From JAFASC01 sp034669505 (GTDB taxonomy: Bacteria > Pseudomonadota > Alphaproteobacteria > Rhizobiales > Beijerinckiaceae): DNA of 63,601 bases. Each line of letters starts with the position of its first letter. Position 1 is the first letter of the stretch. Positions 33,478 to 41,592 of the stretch are shown piece after piece. Location: assembly GCA_034669505.1 (NCBI GenBank), contig JAXDNJ010000077.1:1-63601 (forward strand), given 5' to 3'. Made by a program: the position numbers and the translations under genes. The notes below the pieces were generated by a model, which worked only from the letters and a program-made list of their open reading frames with translations, did not search any database and had not been told where the DNA came from.

Positions 33478-34220
33478 AAGCGGGGCCGGCGGCTTACGCC
33501 GTCGAGCCATGCCGCTTCCTCAAGCGCGGGAAGCAAGGCCAGACGCTCCTTTTTGGCTCGGTCGGCGCCATTGATAATGAGATCGCCATTGTCCGCGATG
33601 CTGGGCCGAGGGTCCTTTTTTCGCGGCAACCCGAGCCGCGACAGATACTCTTCGGCGATCGGGCCGAAACCCTGTTCATTCCAAATATGGAAGGCGCGCA
33701 TCAGATTGCGGGCGAAGCTCTCGAGCAAGGCCTCGTGGGTGAAATCGCAGCCCTCGTCCGCCAGCGAGGTGGATTCAGGCGTGAGCCCCGGTTCGCTGGA
33801 ACCATGCTTCGAGGCCAGAAGCATGGCCGAGAAGACCAGCCAGCCGGGGACCTCCTGCTCAGGGCAATCCTGCGGCCAGCCGAGCCGCCCGCCCCCGAGC
33901 CGCGCCCGGTCAAACAACAGCGTGCCCGGCCAGTCGAACCCGACCGGCTTATCGGGGGGGCAGGCCGAGCCCACGGCATCGGCCAACGCCGACATTCCAA
34001 CGAAGAAAGCACGCCGGGCGGAGACGAGCGGCTCCTCGGGTTCGAGAACGACGGCAAATTCGACGACATCGAATCGCCGCACCCATACCAGAGCGCCTGC
34101 GCCGGCTTGGCTGCCGAGCCCGCAGGCGTGGTCGAAGGCGTCCGCTCGCTCCCGAAGCACAATCAGGCGGTAGCTCGGAGGCAGATACGGCAGCGGCAGG
34201 CGGGCTGCATTAACACTCAT
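33474..34220 (-). CDS. Biotin/lipoate protein ligase-fold protein, catalytic lysine replaced
   Basis: 248 residues: an N-terminal ligase-fold domain and a C-terminal module of the DUF4444 type (GLPRKKDPRPSIADNGDLII). The segment corresponding to the ligase KWPND...GGKLAG region reads FDWPGTLLFDRARLGGGRLG, so aspartate stands where ligases have the catalytic lysine, and no GRGRxGR adenylate loop is visible. It may bind a lipoyl-like or other carboxylated ligand without ligating it. First gene of the overlapping run towards formate dehydrogenase; divergent from the ferredoxin-like gene. Confidence 0.78.
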   Translation of the reverse strand: MSVNAARLPLPYLPPSYRLIVLRERADAFDHACGLGSQAGAGALVWVRRFDVVEFAVVLEPEEPLVSARRAFFVGMSALADAVGSACPPDKPVGFDWPGTLLFDRARLGGGRLGWPQDCPEQEVPGWLVFSAMLLASKHGSSEPGLTPESTSLADEGCDFTHEALLESFARNLMRAFHIWNEQGFGPIAEEYLSRLGLPRKKDPRPSIADNGDLIINGADRAKKERLALLPALEEAAWLDGVSRRPRL

Positions 34221-34322
34221 CGGCTGCGCGGCTCGCGGTCAGAATACGAATTCGATCGATTCCAGTATAAGCTCAGCCGAGAAAATGCGAGAAGCGGCAG
34301 GTTTTCGCCGAGGAATCGAATT

Positions 34323-36194
34323 TTGGACCAAGACGACAGGATCGCGTTCGCCCACGCTGACATCCGTGAGACTGCCGGCTGGTCGAGCGACGCTGCAGCG
34401 GCCGCACCGAAGATCGCGGCGCTGCTTGCCGCTGCCGCCGAGCCAATGCCGGCGACGAGCGTCGTCCCGCTCGAAAGCAAGGGCGTTGCGCTGATCTATG
34501 GCCGGGACGAGGTTGCCATCGCCGCGGCCGAACGATTGGCGGATCACCTCGATGTGACGGTGGTCCTGACCAGACCGGGCGAAATCGTCGCGCGCCACGG
34601 CAATGACTTCCCTGTGCTGCAAGGCACGATCGTCAGCGCCAAAGGCCATCTCGGCGCCTTCGAGCTTCGGGTGAACGATTATGCGACGCCGCTTCCGTCT
34701 TCCAGAACACGGCTCGTCTTTGGCCCGGCACGCGATGGGGCGACTTCGCGTTGCGATCTCATCCTGGATTTATCGGGCGGCACCCCGCTCTTCACTGCCC
34801 ACGACTTGCGGAGCGGATATGTGCGCGCCGATCCGCGCGATCCGATGGCGGTCGAGCGCGCGCTCTTCGATGCGAGCCATCTCGTTGGCGAGTTCGACAA
34901 GCCGCGCTTCGTCGATTTCCATTCCGAGCTTTGCGCCCATTCTCGCTCGCGCATCACCGGCTGCACGCGTTGCCTCGATGTCTGCCCGACCGGCGCGATC
35001 TCCCCGGCCGGCAACCATGTCGCGATCGACCCCTATATTTGTGCGGGGTGTGGAAGCTGCGCGTCCGCATGTCCGACAGGCGCTGCCGAATATGCCCTGC
35101 CGCCTGCCGATGCGCTGATGCGGAAATTGCGCACGTTGATGCTGACATACCGGAATGCTGGCGGGCGCGACGGTGTCGTGCTCTTCTATACTAGCGACCA
35201 TGGCGAGCCGTTGATCGATGCACTCGCCCGCTTCGGAGACGGGCTCCCGGCGAATGTCCTTCCGGTTCGCGTCAATGAGGTAACGCAGGTCGGCTTGGAG
35301 GCGATTGCGGCGCTGTTCGCCTATGGCGCCGTCGGGGTGCGCTTCCTCACCCGCGCCAAACCGAGGCACGATATCGGTGCGCTGGAGCGCACGACGGCGC
35401 TCGCGGAGACGATCGTCGGCGCACTCGGGTTTGGCGCGGCGAACCGTTCCCCGGTCGTCAGCCTGATCCAGACCGATGATCCCGACGCATTGGGTGCGGC
35501 CCTCGCAGATGCGGCTTTCGGTTCGTCGCCGCCGAATCCAGCGAGCTTCATGCCCGTCGGCTCGAAGCGTAGCGTGCTAGAGTTCAGCTTCCGCGAACTG
35601 CACTTGGCCGCGCCGAGCCCAATCGATGTCGTACCGCTCGCCGCCGGGGCACCGTTTGGCAGCCTTGACATAAACATTGCCGGCTGCACGCTGTGTCTAT
35701 CCTGCGTCTCCGCCTGTCCGACGCACGCGCTCAGCGACAATGCCGAGCGGCCGATGCTGCGTTTTATGGAATCGCTCTGCGTGCAATGCGGTCTTTGCGC
35801 CGCCACCTGCCCGGAAGACGTGATTACGCTGAAGCCGCAGATCGATTTCGTTGCGTGGAAGGCCCCTGCCCGGATCGTCAAGGAAGAGGAACCGTTCGAT
35901 TGCGTCGAATGCGGCAAGCCCTTCGGCACGCGCGCGAGCATCGAGCGGGTGATTGAAAAGCTCGAGAACCGCCACTGGATGTTTTCGGGAAGTGCGGGGC
36001 AGAGCCGCACTCGTGTTCTGATGATGTGCGAGGATTGCCGCGTCGAAGTTGTCGTCAAGGAAAGCTTCGATCCGCACAGCGCGCCGCAGCGGTCGAAAGT
36101 GCGCACGAGCGAGGACTACCTCGCCGAGCGCACAACAGGGAGAACCGAGACCTCGCCAACTCGCGAGCAACTCGATCCTCTAGCTAATTCGTAG
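34323..36194 (+). CDS. Large polyferredoxin-like protein with four [4Fe-4S] motifs
   Basis: 623 residues. The cluster motifs are CTRCLDVCPTG (about 214), CAGCGSCASACPTG (about 241), CTLCLSCVSACPTHA (about 455) and CVQCGLCAATCPEDV (about 487). Two extra cysteine pairs follow near 526 (CVECGKPF) and 568 (CEDC), possibly a metal site. The N-terminal 200 residues and the 200 between cluster pairs resemble partner-binding domains. No signal peptide, so cytosolic. TTG start, AGGA eight bases upstream. Divergent from the formate dehydrogenase accessory genes. A role in electron supply for maturation or in coupling formate oxidation to a cytosolic acceptor is inference. Confidence 0.85.
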   Translation: MDQDDRIAFAHADIRETAGWSSDAAAAAPKIAALLAAAAEPMPATSVVPLESKGVALIYGRDEVAIAAAERLADHLDVTVVLTRPGEIVARHGNDFPVLQGTIVSAKGHLGAFELRVNDYATPLPSSRTRLVFGPARDGATSRCDLILDLSGGTPLFTAHDLRSGYVRADPRDPMAVERALFDASHLVGEFDKPRFVDFHSELCAHSRSRITGCTRCLDVCPTGAISPAGNHVAIDPYICAGCGSCASACPTGAAEYALPPADALMRKLRTLMLTYRNAGGRDGVVLFYTSDHGEPLIDALARFGDGLPANVLPVRVNEVTQVGLEAIAALFAYGAVGVRFLTRAKPRHDIGALERTTALAETIVGALGFGAANRSPVVSLIQTDDPDALGAALADAAFGSSPPNPASFMPVGSKRSVLEFSFRELHLAAPSPIDVVPLAAGAPFGSLDINIAGCTLCLSCVSACPTHALSDNAERPMLRFMESLCVQCGLCAATCPEDVITLKPQIDFVAWKAPARIVKEEEPFDCVECGKPFGTRASIERVIEKLENRHWMFSGSAGQSRTRVLMMCEDCRVEVVVKESFDPHSAPQRSKVRTSEDYLAERTTGRTETSPTREQLDPLANS

Positions 36195-37515
36195 TTGCCT
36201 TTTCGAGAAATCTTATCAGCGCCGCTCGATCTGCTGCATCTTCGATGCGCTGCTCCGGCATCTTGGTGCCCGGCGTGTAGCGGCTCGGACCGATCTCGAA
36301 GAGCTTGCTGATCGTGTCCGCGCTCCAAATGATGTCGAGCTTCTTCAGGGCCGGCGAAAAGTTGTAGCCGGGAGCGGTGGCGATACGCCGGCCGAAAACG
36401 CGATCGAGCGAAGGGCCGGCGCGGTTTTCCGCATCGCGCTTCAATGTGTGGCAGGCAATGCACGCGCGAAACAGGTCTGCGCCGCGATCTCCCGCGAAGT
36501 CGGCCAATATGTCCGTCGATCGAGCCTCCGTGACATTGCCGATCGGCTGTCCGGTCGTGGCGTCCCAACGGCGTATCAGGCGATCGTTGCCGCCGGAAAG
36601 GAGTTCCCCGCGATCCGGCCGGAATGAAAGCGCCCAAACCGGCTGCTTCGTGCCGGCGATCTGAAACAGCACTTTTGCGGCGACGCGGTCGATCATCGTA
36701 ATCGTGCCGCCGATCGAGGCTGCAGCGATCTTCGAGCCGTCGGAGGAAAGGGCGAGGGAGGTGATCGGCACCTCCTGGGTATCCACGGACGCTCTAAGCG
36801 TGCCGTCGGATTTTAGGAGACTCACAGCGCCGTCCGCGCCGGCGGCGACGATCTCGCCATCCGGCGAAACGGCAAGCGCGTTCAGCGGCGAGGCAAGCGT
36901 CACAACCGACGCCGTTGAGTCCGCCTCTCTCGGCCAAATCCGCACGGTTGCGTCATAACCCGCTGAGACCAGTCTGCCGTCCGGCAGAAAACCGACGGCG
37001 TTTACATTGCCGTGGTGACCTTGAAAACTCTTCGACTGTCCTGTCCTCAGCGATGTCACGCTCGCCGTTTCATCCCACGATGCGGAAGCGATCTCCTGTT
37101 CATCGGGCGCGATGGCGAGGGCAAGAATCGGTCCTTTGTGCGCTTCGAACGTTTGGACCGGAGCGGGCTCGCCAGTTTTCCAGATTGCGATCCGTCCGTC
37201 TTCGCCGGCGCTGACGAAGCGGCCCTTCGACATCGCTGCCACGGCATTGACCGCGCCTTCGTGGAAGCGCAGGACGGCGAGTGCCGCCCCGTTTTCGAGC
37301 CGCCAGATGATCGCGGATTGATCGAAGCTGCCGGATATCGCCGTGCCGCCGTCCGGCGCAATCGCGAGCGATCGCACCGGCCCGCCATGTCCCCGGAACG
37401 CTGCCTCCGCTCCATCTGCGGGTGACGTGAAAGCGGAGACGGGCCCCAAGATCAGGCCGGCGGAGCAAACCAAGCAATAAGCGAGCATCAGGAGGTTCGT
37501 CTCGCGTGATGGCAT
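36184..37515 (-). CDS. Exported WD40-repeat and cytochrome c fusion protein
   Basis: 443 residues: signal peptide (LLMLAYCLVCSAGLILGPVSA), seven WD40-like repeats (for example FRGHGGPVRSLAIAPDGG, FQGHHGNVNAVGFLPDGR, PVWALSFRPDRGELLSGG), then a class I cytochrome c domain with heme motif CIACH (about 352-356) and probable axial Met in PGTKMPEQRI. Start chosen at ATG 37513-37515, immediately before the signal peptide. The 3' end overlaps that of the polyferredoxin gene by 11 bases. Periplasmic electron carrier or redox sensor tethered to a propeller; exact role unknown. Confidence 0.88.
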   Translation of the reverse strand: MPSRETNLLMLAYCLVCSAGLILGPVSAFTSPADGAEAAFRGHGGPVRSLAIAPDGGTAISGSFDQSAIIWRLENGAALAVLRFHEGAVNAVAAMSKGRFVSAGEDGRIAIWKTGEPAPVQTFEAHKGPILALAIAPDEQEIASASWDETASVTSLRTGQSKSFQGHHGNVNAVGFLPDGRLVSAGYDATVRIWPREADSTASVVTLASPLNALAVSPDGEIVAAGADGAVSLLKSDGTLRASVDTQEVPITSLALSSDGSKIAAASIGGTITMIDRVAAKVLFQIAGTKQPVWALSFRPDRGELLSGGNDRLIRRWDATTGQPIGNVTEARSTDILADFAGDRGADLFRACIACHTLKRDAENRAGPSLDRVFGRRIATAPGYNFSPALKKLDIIWSADTISKLFEIGPSRYTPGTKMPEQRIEDAADRAALIRFLEKATTN

Positions 37516-37608
37516 AAACAAAGAACTTTCCGCCGACGCGTGCAACATGGGCGGCAGCACCCTTATCGCCGTCGCGCACGATCGAAGTCACGGCAGGCCA
37601 GGCTGAAA

Positions 37609-37683
<75 letters not shown>

Positions 37684-37742
37684 ATACCGTCAGGGTGGCG
37701 GCGGTATAGAGGCTGGGCTGCGGTGGCGCAAGCTCGGCCTGA

Positions 37743-38945
37743 TCAGGCCGCGGCGCGCCGCTCAAGGCCGCTATAGAGCCAGGCGAGGTGATCGTGGTAA
37801 TCCCTAGAGGTTTTGGCGCCCATGATCGAGTTGCGCAAAGCCGCATGCACCCCGGCGGGGTGGTAGATATGATCGCCGATCGCGCGCGACTGCAATTGCA
37901 CGCGCGCGGTGCGCAGCACCCGCTGGCGGCGATAGGCTTCCAGCGCACCGTCGAGATCGGCGGGCGTGGCGGCGATCATCTCGGATAAGCAGACCGCATC
38001 TTCAAGCGCCATGCAGGCGCCTTGCGCGAAATACTGCATCATCGGGTGCGCGGCATCGCCGAGCAGCACGGCACGCCCCTCCACCCATTTGTCGACCGGC
38101 TCGCGGTCACAGAGCACCCAACGCTTCCAATCCCGGCCATGACTGATGATTTTGCGGGCGCGCTCGTGCACATGTTCGAAGCCGCGGCGCACTTCCTCTT
38201 CGCAGACGGGCAGCCCCGCCGCCGGCTCCGGCGCGTCGTTATGGTAGGTGACGACGAGGTTGAACACTTTCCACCCGGAGAGCGGGTAATGCACGATGTG
38301 GCATTTCGGCCCGGCCCAGAGCGTCGCGGCGTTCCAGCGCAGATCTTTCGGCATCTCATGCGTCGGAATCACCGAGCGATAGGTCGTATGGCCGGACACG
38401 CGCGGGCGGCCGTCACCAACGAGCTGCTTGCGCACGTTCGACCATAGTCCATCGGCGCCAATCAAAAGCGAGCCGGTGACGCGCTCGCCGGAGGCAAGAA
38501 GCGCGATGATCGAGGAGCCCTCGTTCTCATAGGCCGCGACTTCGCTCTTGACGCGCAGTTCGACGAGCGGATGCTCGCGGCAGGCGCGCAGGAAGACGCC
38601 ATGGAGATCGCCCCGGTGCACGACCGCATACGGGTTGCCGAAGCGGGCCCGGAATTCCTCGCCGAGATCGATATGCGTGATCTCTTCCGCGCTGAGCGCG
38701 TCCATGAGCCGGAGCTGGTCGATATAGACCGCCATGCCGCGCGCGGCCTCGCCGATTGCGAGATGATCGAAGCAATGGAAGGCATTCGGCCCGAGCTGGA
38801 TGCCGGCGCCGATCTCGCCGAGGGCAGCGGCCTTCTCCAGAACGAGCGCGCGGAAGCCCTTCCGCGCGAGACCGAGGGCGGTGGCAAGCCCGCCGATCCC
38901 GCCGCCGACCACGATGACCGGCGCGTCCTTCGTTCCGATAGCCAC
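37743..38945 (-). CDS. FAD-dependent 3-hydroxybenzoate 6-hydroxylase (salicylate hydroxylase-like)
   Basis: Class A flavin monooxygenase, 400 residues. FAD motif VVGGGIGGLATALGLARKG, the ribose-contact motif GADGLWSNVRK, and the C-terminal GDAAHPMMQYFAQGACMALED. The divergent neighbour is gentisate 1,2-dioxygenase, so para-hydroxylation of 3-hydroxybenzoate (or ring hydroxylation of salicylate at C5) to gentisate is the best reading. GTG 38945 is supported by AGGAGG nine to ten bases upstream; starting further back would overlap the promoter region of the divergent gene. Confidence 0.88.
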   Translation of the reverse strand: MAIGTKDAPVIVVGGGIGGLATALGLARKGFRALVLEKAAALGEIGAGIQLGPNAFHCFDHLAIGEAARGMAVYIDQLRLMDALSAEEITHIDLGEEFRARFGNPYAVVHRGDLHGVFLRACREHPLVELRVKSEVAAYENEGSSIIALLASGERVTGSLLIGADGLWSNVRKQLVGDGRPRVSGHTTYRSVIPTHEMPKDLRWNAATLWAGPKCHIVHYPLSGWKVFNLVVTYHNDAPEPAAGLPVCEEEVRRGFEHVHERARKIISHGRDWKRWVLCDREPVDKWVEGRAVLLGDAAHPMMQYFAQGACMALEDAVCLSEMIAATPADLDGALEAYRRQRVLRTARVQLQSRAIGDHIYHPAGVHAALRNSIMGAKTSRDYHDHLAWLYSGLERRAAA

Positions 38946-39060
38946 CGTAAACTGCCTCCTGTCTGCCAACTTGGCTGCCGACTTATGTACTCCGCGCCGG
39001 CGCTCTATAATATCGGCCAACAGGTCGGACGGCACGCATTTCGTCCGGGAGGAGCGACAT

Positions 39061-40104
39061 ATGGAACACGCCGTCCAGCAGACGCCGGAACGCCAGGCTT
39101 TTTACAACAAGATCGACGGGGAGAATCTGTCGGCCCTGTGGAACGTGCTCGGCGCGCTGATCACGCCTGAACCTAAGAGCGCCTGCCAGCCGTTTCTTTG
39201 GAGCTTCGATGCGATCCGCAAGCGGATGGTGGAAGCCGGCGCGCTGATCACGGCGAAAGAAGCCGAGCGCCGCGTGTTAATCCTGGAGAATCCCGGCCTC
39301 CGGGGCCAGTCCAAGATCACGACATCCCTCTACGCCGGTATTCAGGCCGTCCTGCCGGGCGAAGTCGCGCACGCGCATCGGCATACGCAATCGGCCTTGC
39401 GCTTTGTGCTCGAAGGCAAGGGCGCGCATACGGCCGTCGATGGCGAGCGCACGATGATGTCGCCCGGTGATTTCGTGATCACACCGGCGATGACCTGGCA
39501 CGACCACGGCAACACCTCGTCCGAGCCGATGTTCTGGCTCGACGGGCTCGACATTCCTGTCGTGCAGTTCCTCGATGCGTCTTTCGCGGAAGGGCTCGAC
39601 GACGAAGAGCAGCCGATCACGCGACCTATCGGCGACAGCTACGCGCGCTATGGCCACAATCTCTTGCCGGTCGATCTGAAGCGCGGCTCGAAGACCTCGC
39701 CGGTCTTCAGCTACCCGTGGGAACATACCCGCGAGGCGCTGGAGCAGATGAAGGACGCGGAGGCGTGGGACGCCTGCCATGGCCTGAAACTGCGCTACAC
39801 CAATCCCGTCACCGGCGATTACGCCATGCCGACGATGGGCACGTTCATTCAGCTCTTGCCCAAGGGCTTTTCGACATCGCGTTATCGCTCCACCGACGCG
39901 ACGGTGTATGTGCCGATGGAAGGGCGAGGGCGCACGCGCATCGGCGACAAGGTATTCGAATGGGGCCCGCGCGATATCTTCGTCGTGCCGAGCTGGCATC
40001 CGGTCAGCCACGAAGCGGAGGACGAGAGCGTGCTTTTCAGCTTCTCCGATCGGCCGATCCAGGAGAAGCTCGATCTCTTCCGCGAGGATCGCGGCAACGC
40101 ATAA
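39061..40104 (+). CDS. Gentisate 1,2-dioxygenase
   Basis: Fe(II) cupin that cleaves gentisate to maleylpyruvate. 347 residues with two cupin domains. The first has the iron ligands in EVAHAHRHTQSALRFVLEG and the second the motif around YRSTDATVYVPMEGRGRTRI with VSHEAEDESVLFSFSD. N-terminal ALWNVLGALITPEPKS is typical. ATG 39061 is preceded by GGGAGGAG. A TATAAT at 39006-39011, 50 bases upstream, is a plausible -10, with a poor -35. Maleylpyruvate isomerase and hydrolase genes are not in the window. Confidence 0.93.
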   Translation: MEHAVQQTPERQAFYNKIDGENLSALWNVLGALITPEPKSACQPFLWSFDAIRKRMVEAGALITAKEAERRVLILENPGLRGQSKITTSLYAGIQAVLPGEVAHAHRHTQSALRFVLEGKGAHTAVDGERTMMSPGDFVITPAMTWHDHGNTSSEPMFWLDGLDIPVVQFLDASFAEGLDDEEQPITRPIGDSYARYGHNLLPVDLKRGSKTSPVFSYPWEHTREALEQMKDAEAWDACHGLKLRYTNPVTGDYAMPTMGTFIQLLPKGFSTSRYRSTDATVYVPMEGRGRTRIGDKVFEWGPRDIFVVPSWHPVSHEAEDESVLFSFSDRPIQEKLDLFREDRGNA

Positions 40105-40123
40105 GACATTGCAGGGGAACGCC

Positions 40124-40927
40124 ATGAATCGACGCGAAATGATCCAGCTGGCCGGAGCAGTCAGTGCAACAGCTGCCGTGGGCGCGGAGAGCGCATCGGC
40201 GCAAAGCGCGAAACAAACCTTCGTGCTGGTGCACGGCGCTTGGCATGGCGGATGGTGCTGGCGCCGGGTCGCGGACCGGCTTCGCACCGCGGGCCACAAT
40301 GTCTTCACCCCAACCTGTACGGGGCTAGGGGATAAAGCGCATCTTCTCTCGAAAGAGATCACGCTCGACACGTTTACAAACGACATTGCCGGTGTAATCG
40401 AGGCCGAGGAACTGAATGACGTCATCCTCGTCGGCCATTCTTTTGGAGGCAATCCAACGAGCGGCGTCGCAGATCGCATGCCGAACCGCATCAAACATCT
40501 CGTCTATCTCGATTCCTTGATGGTCGAGCCGGGCAAGTCGCCTTTCGACAGTCTGCCCGCGGATGTCGTGGCCGCGCGCAAAAAGGCGTCGCAGGAGACG
40601 AGCGGCGGCTTGAGTCTTCCCGCTCCTCCGCCCTCGGCGTTCGGCGTGCCCGACGGGCCGGATGCGGACTGGGTGAAGCGCCGTCTGACGCCGCATCCGA
40701 TCAGCACGTATGAAAGCAAACTGAACATCAAAGGTCCGGTCGGAAACAATCTGCCGCGGACCTACATCCACTGCACGAATCCGTCCTACGCGGCGTTGCA
40801 GGCGAGCCGCGATTGGGTGAAGAGCCAGCAGGGCTGGCGCTGGATGGAAATAGCGACCGGGCACGACGCGATGGTAATGGCGCCTGACGAGCTTGCGAAG
40901 ATGCTCACAGGCATTATGCAAGCGTGA
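40124..40927 (+). CDS. Alpha/beta hydrolase with Tat signal, MES/salicylate-esterase-like
   Basis: 267 residues. A short Tat-like signal MNRREMIQLAGAVSATAAVG precedes an alpha/beta hydrolase: oxyanion FVLVHGAWHGGWCW, nucleophile elbow VGHSFGG (Ser), acid in the DADW or DSL region, and catalytic His in ATGHDAMV. The HGAWHGGWCW signature occurs in methylesterase / hydroxynitrile lyase-type hydrolases such as salicylic-acid methylesterase. It starts 19 bases after the dioxygenase gene and is probably co-transcribed. A periplasmic esterase that frees the hydroxybenzoate from an ester is a reasonable inference. Confidence 0.82.
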   Translation: MNRREMIQLAGAVSATAAVGAESASAQSAKQTFVLVHGAWHGGWCWRRVADRLRTAGHNVFTPTCTGLGDKAHLLSKEITLDTFTNDIAGVIEAEELNDVILVGHSFGGNPTSGVADRMPNRIKHLVYLDSLMVEPGKSPFDSLPADVVAARKKASQETSGGLSLPAPPPSAFGVPDGPDADWVKRRLTPHPISTYESKLNIKGPVGNNLPRTYIHCTNPSYAALQASRDWVKSQQGWRWMEIATGHDAMVMAPDELAKMLTGIMQA

Positions 40928-41082
40928 TGTGCAACGGCTGGTTCGCTGTCGCCGTGAGCAGGCCGGCTTCTTGGTTTAGCGCCTTTACCTTACAGCCGAT
41001 TCTTCTCACGCATCGCCTTGTGATCTTTGCCAGGCGACATTAGCATTGCATCGTCGTGCCTATTGTTCCGGAGCACACGAAT

Positions 41083-41589
41083 ATGCGCAAGATCGTGTTG
41101 GTTGTTGCTGCCCTTCTCTGTTTGCCCGGATTTGCCCTCGCAAAGACCGCGAAGCTCACCCCGGCCGACACGGTTGCTTCACTCGATTTTCCGGATTCGT
41201 GGAAAATCTCAAATATCAAGCGCGGCCTGCAAGCGAAATCGCCGGATGAGGAGGTCTATGTCTGGGCCGAACTCGTGCCGTCGGACGAGGTCGACACCGT
41301 TCAGAAGGAACATGACGATTATTTCGAGAAGCAGAAGGTGACGATGTCGAAGGCCGACCCTGACGGCAAAGAGGTCGATGGGCGAAATTGGGCCTTCATC
41401 AACCCCCAGGCCACATATAACGGAAAGCCGACCATGATCCGCTACATCATCATCAATCCGAAGGTGGCGAGCGGCAAGATCATTGTATTCACCTACTGGG
41501 CTTCGCCCGAAGGCGATAAGAACTACGACAAGGAAATGGACGGCGTCATCAACAGTCTCAGGGCAAGCATCGCGAAGAACGGCGCTTAA
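41083..41589 (+). CDS. Exported protein of unknown function, 168 residues
   Basis: A Sec signal peptide (MRKIVLVVAALLCLPGFALA) and a compact mature domain containing LDFPDSWKISNIKRGLQAK, EVYVWAELVPSDEVDT and IIVFTYWASPEGDKNYDKEM. The pattern, with a central WxF... strand and a terminal regulatory-looking helix, recalls small periplasmic lipoprotein-like proteins of the PsbP/DUF-type, but I cannot assign a family. ATG 41083 has GGAG nine bases upstream. Converges on the beta-barrel gene three bases away. Confidence 0.75.
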   Translation: MRKIVLVVAALLCLPGFALAKTAKLTPADTVASLDFPDSWKISNIKRGLQAKSPDEEVYVWAELVPSDEVDTVQKEHDDYFEKQKVTMSKADPDGKEVDGRNWAFINPQATYNGKPTMIRYIIINPKVASGKIIVFTYWASPEGDKNYDKEMDGVINSLRASIAKNGA

Positions 41590-41592
41590 GCT

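Noticed and set aside
33687..34322. N-terminal extension of the polyferredoxin antisense to the ligase-fold gene
   Set aside because: Low-complexity shadow sequence; AGGA and TTG at 34311-34325 give a better start.
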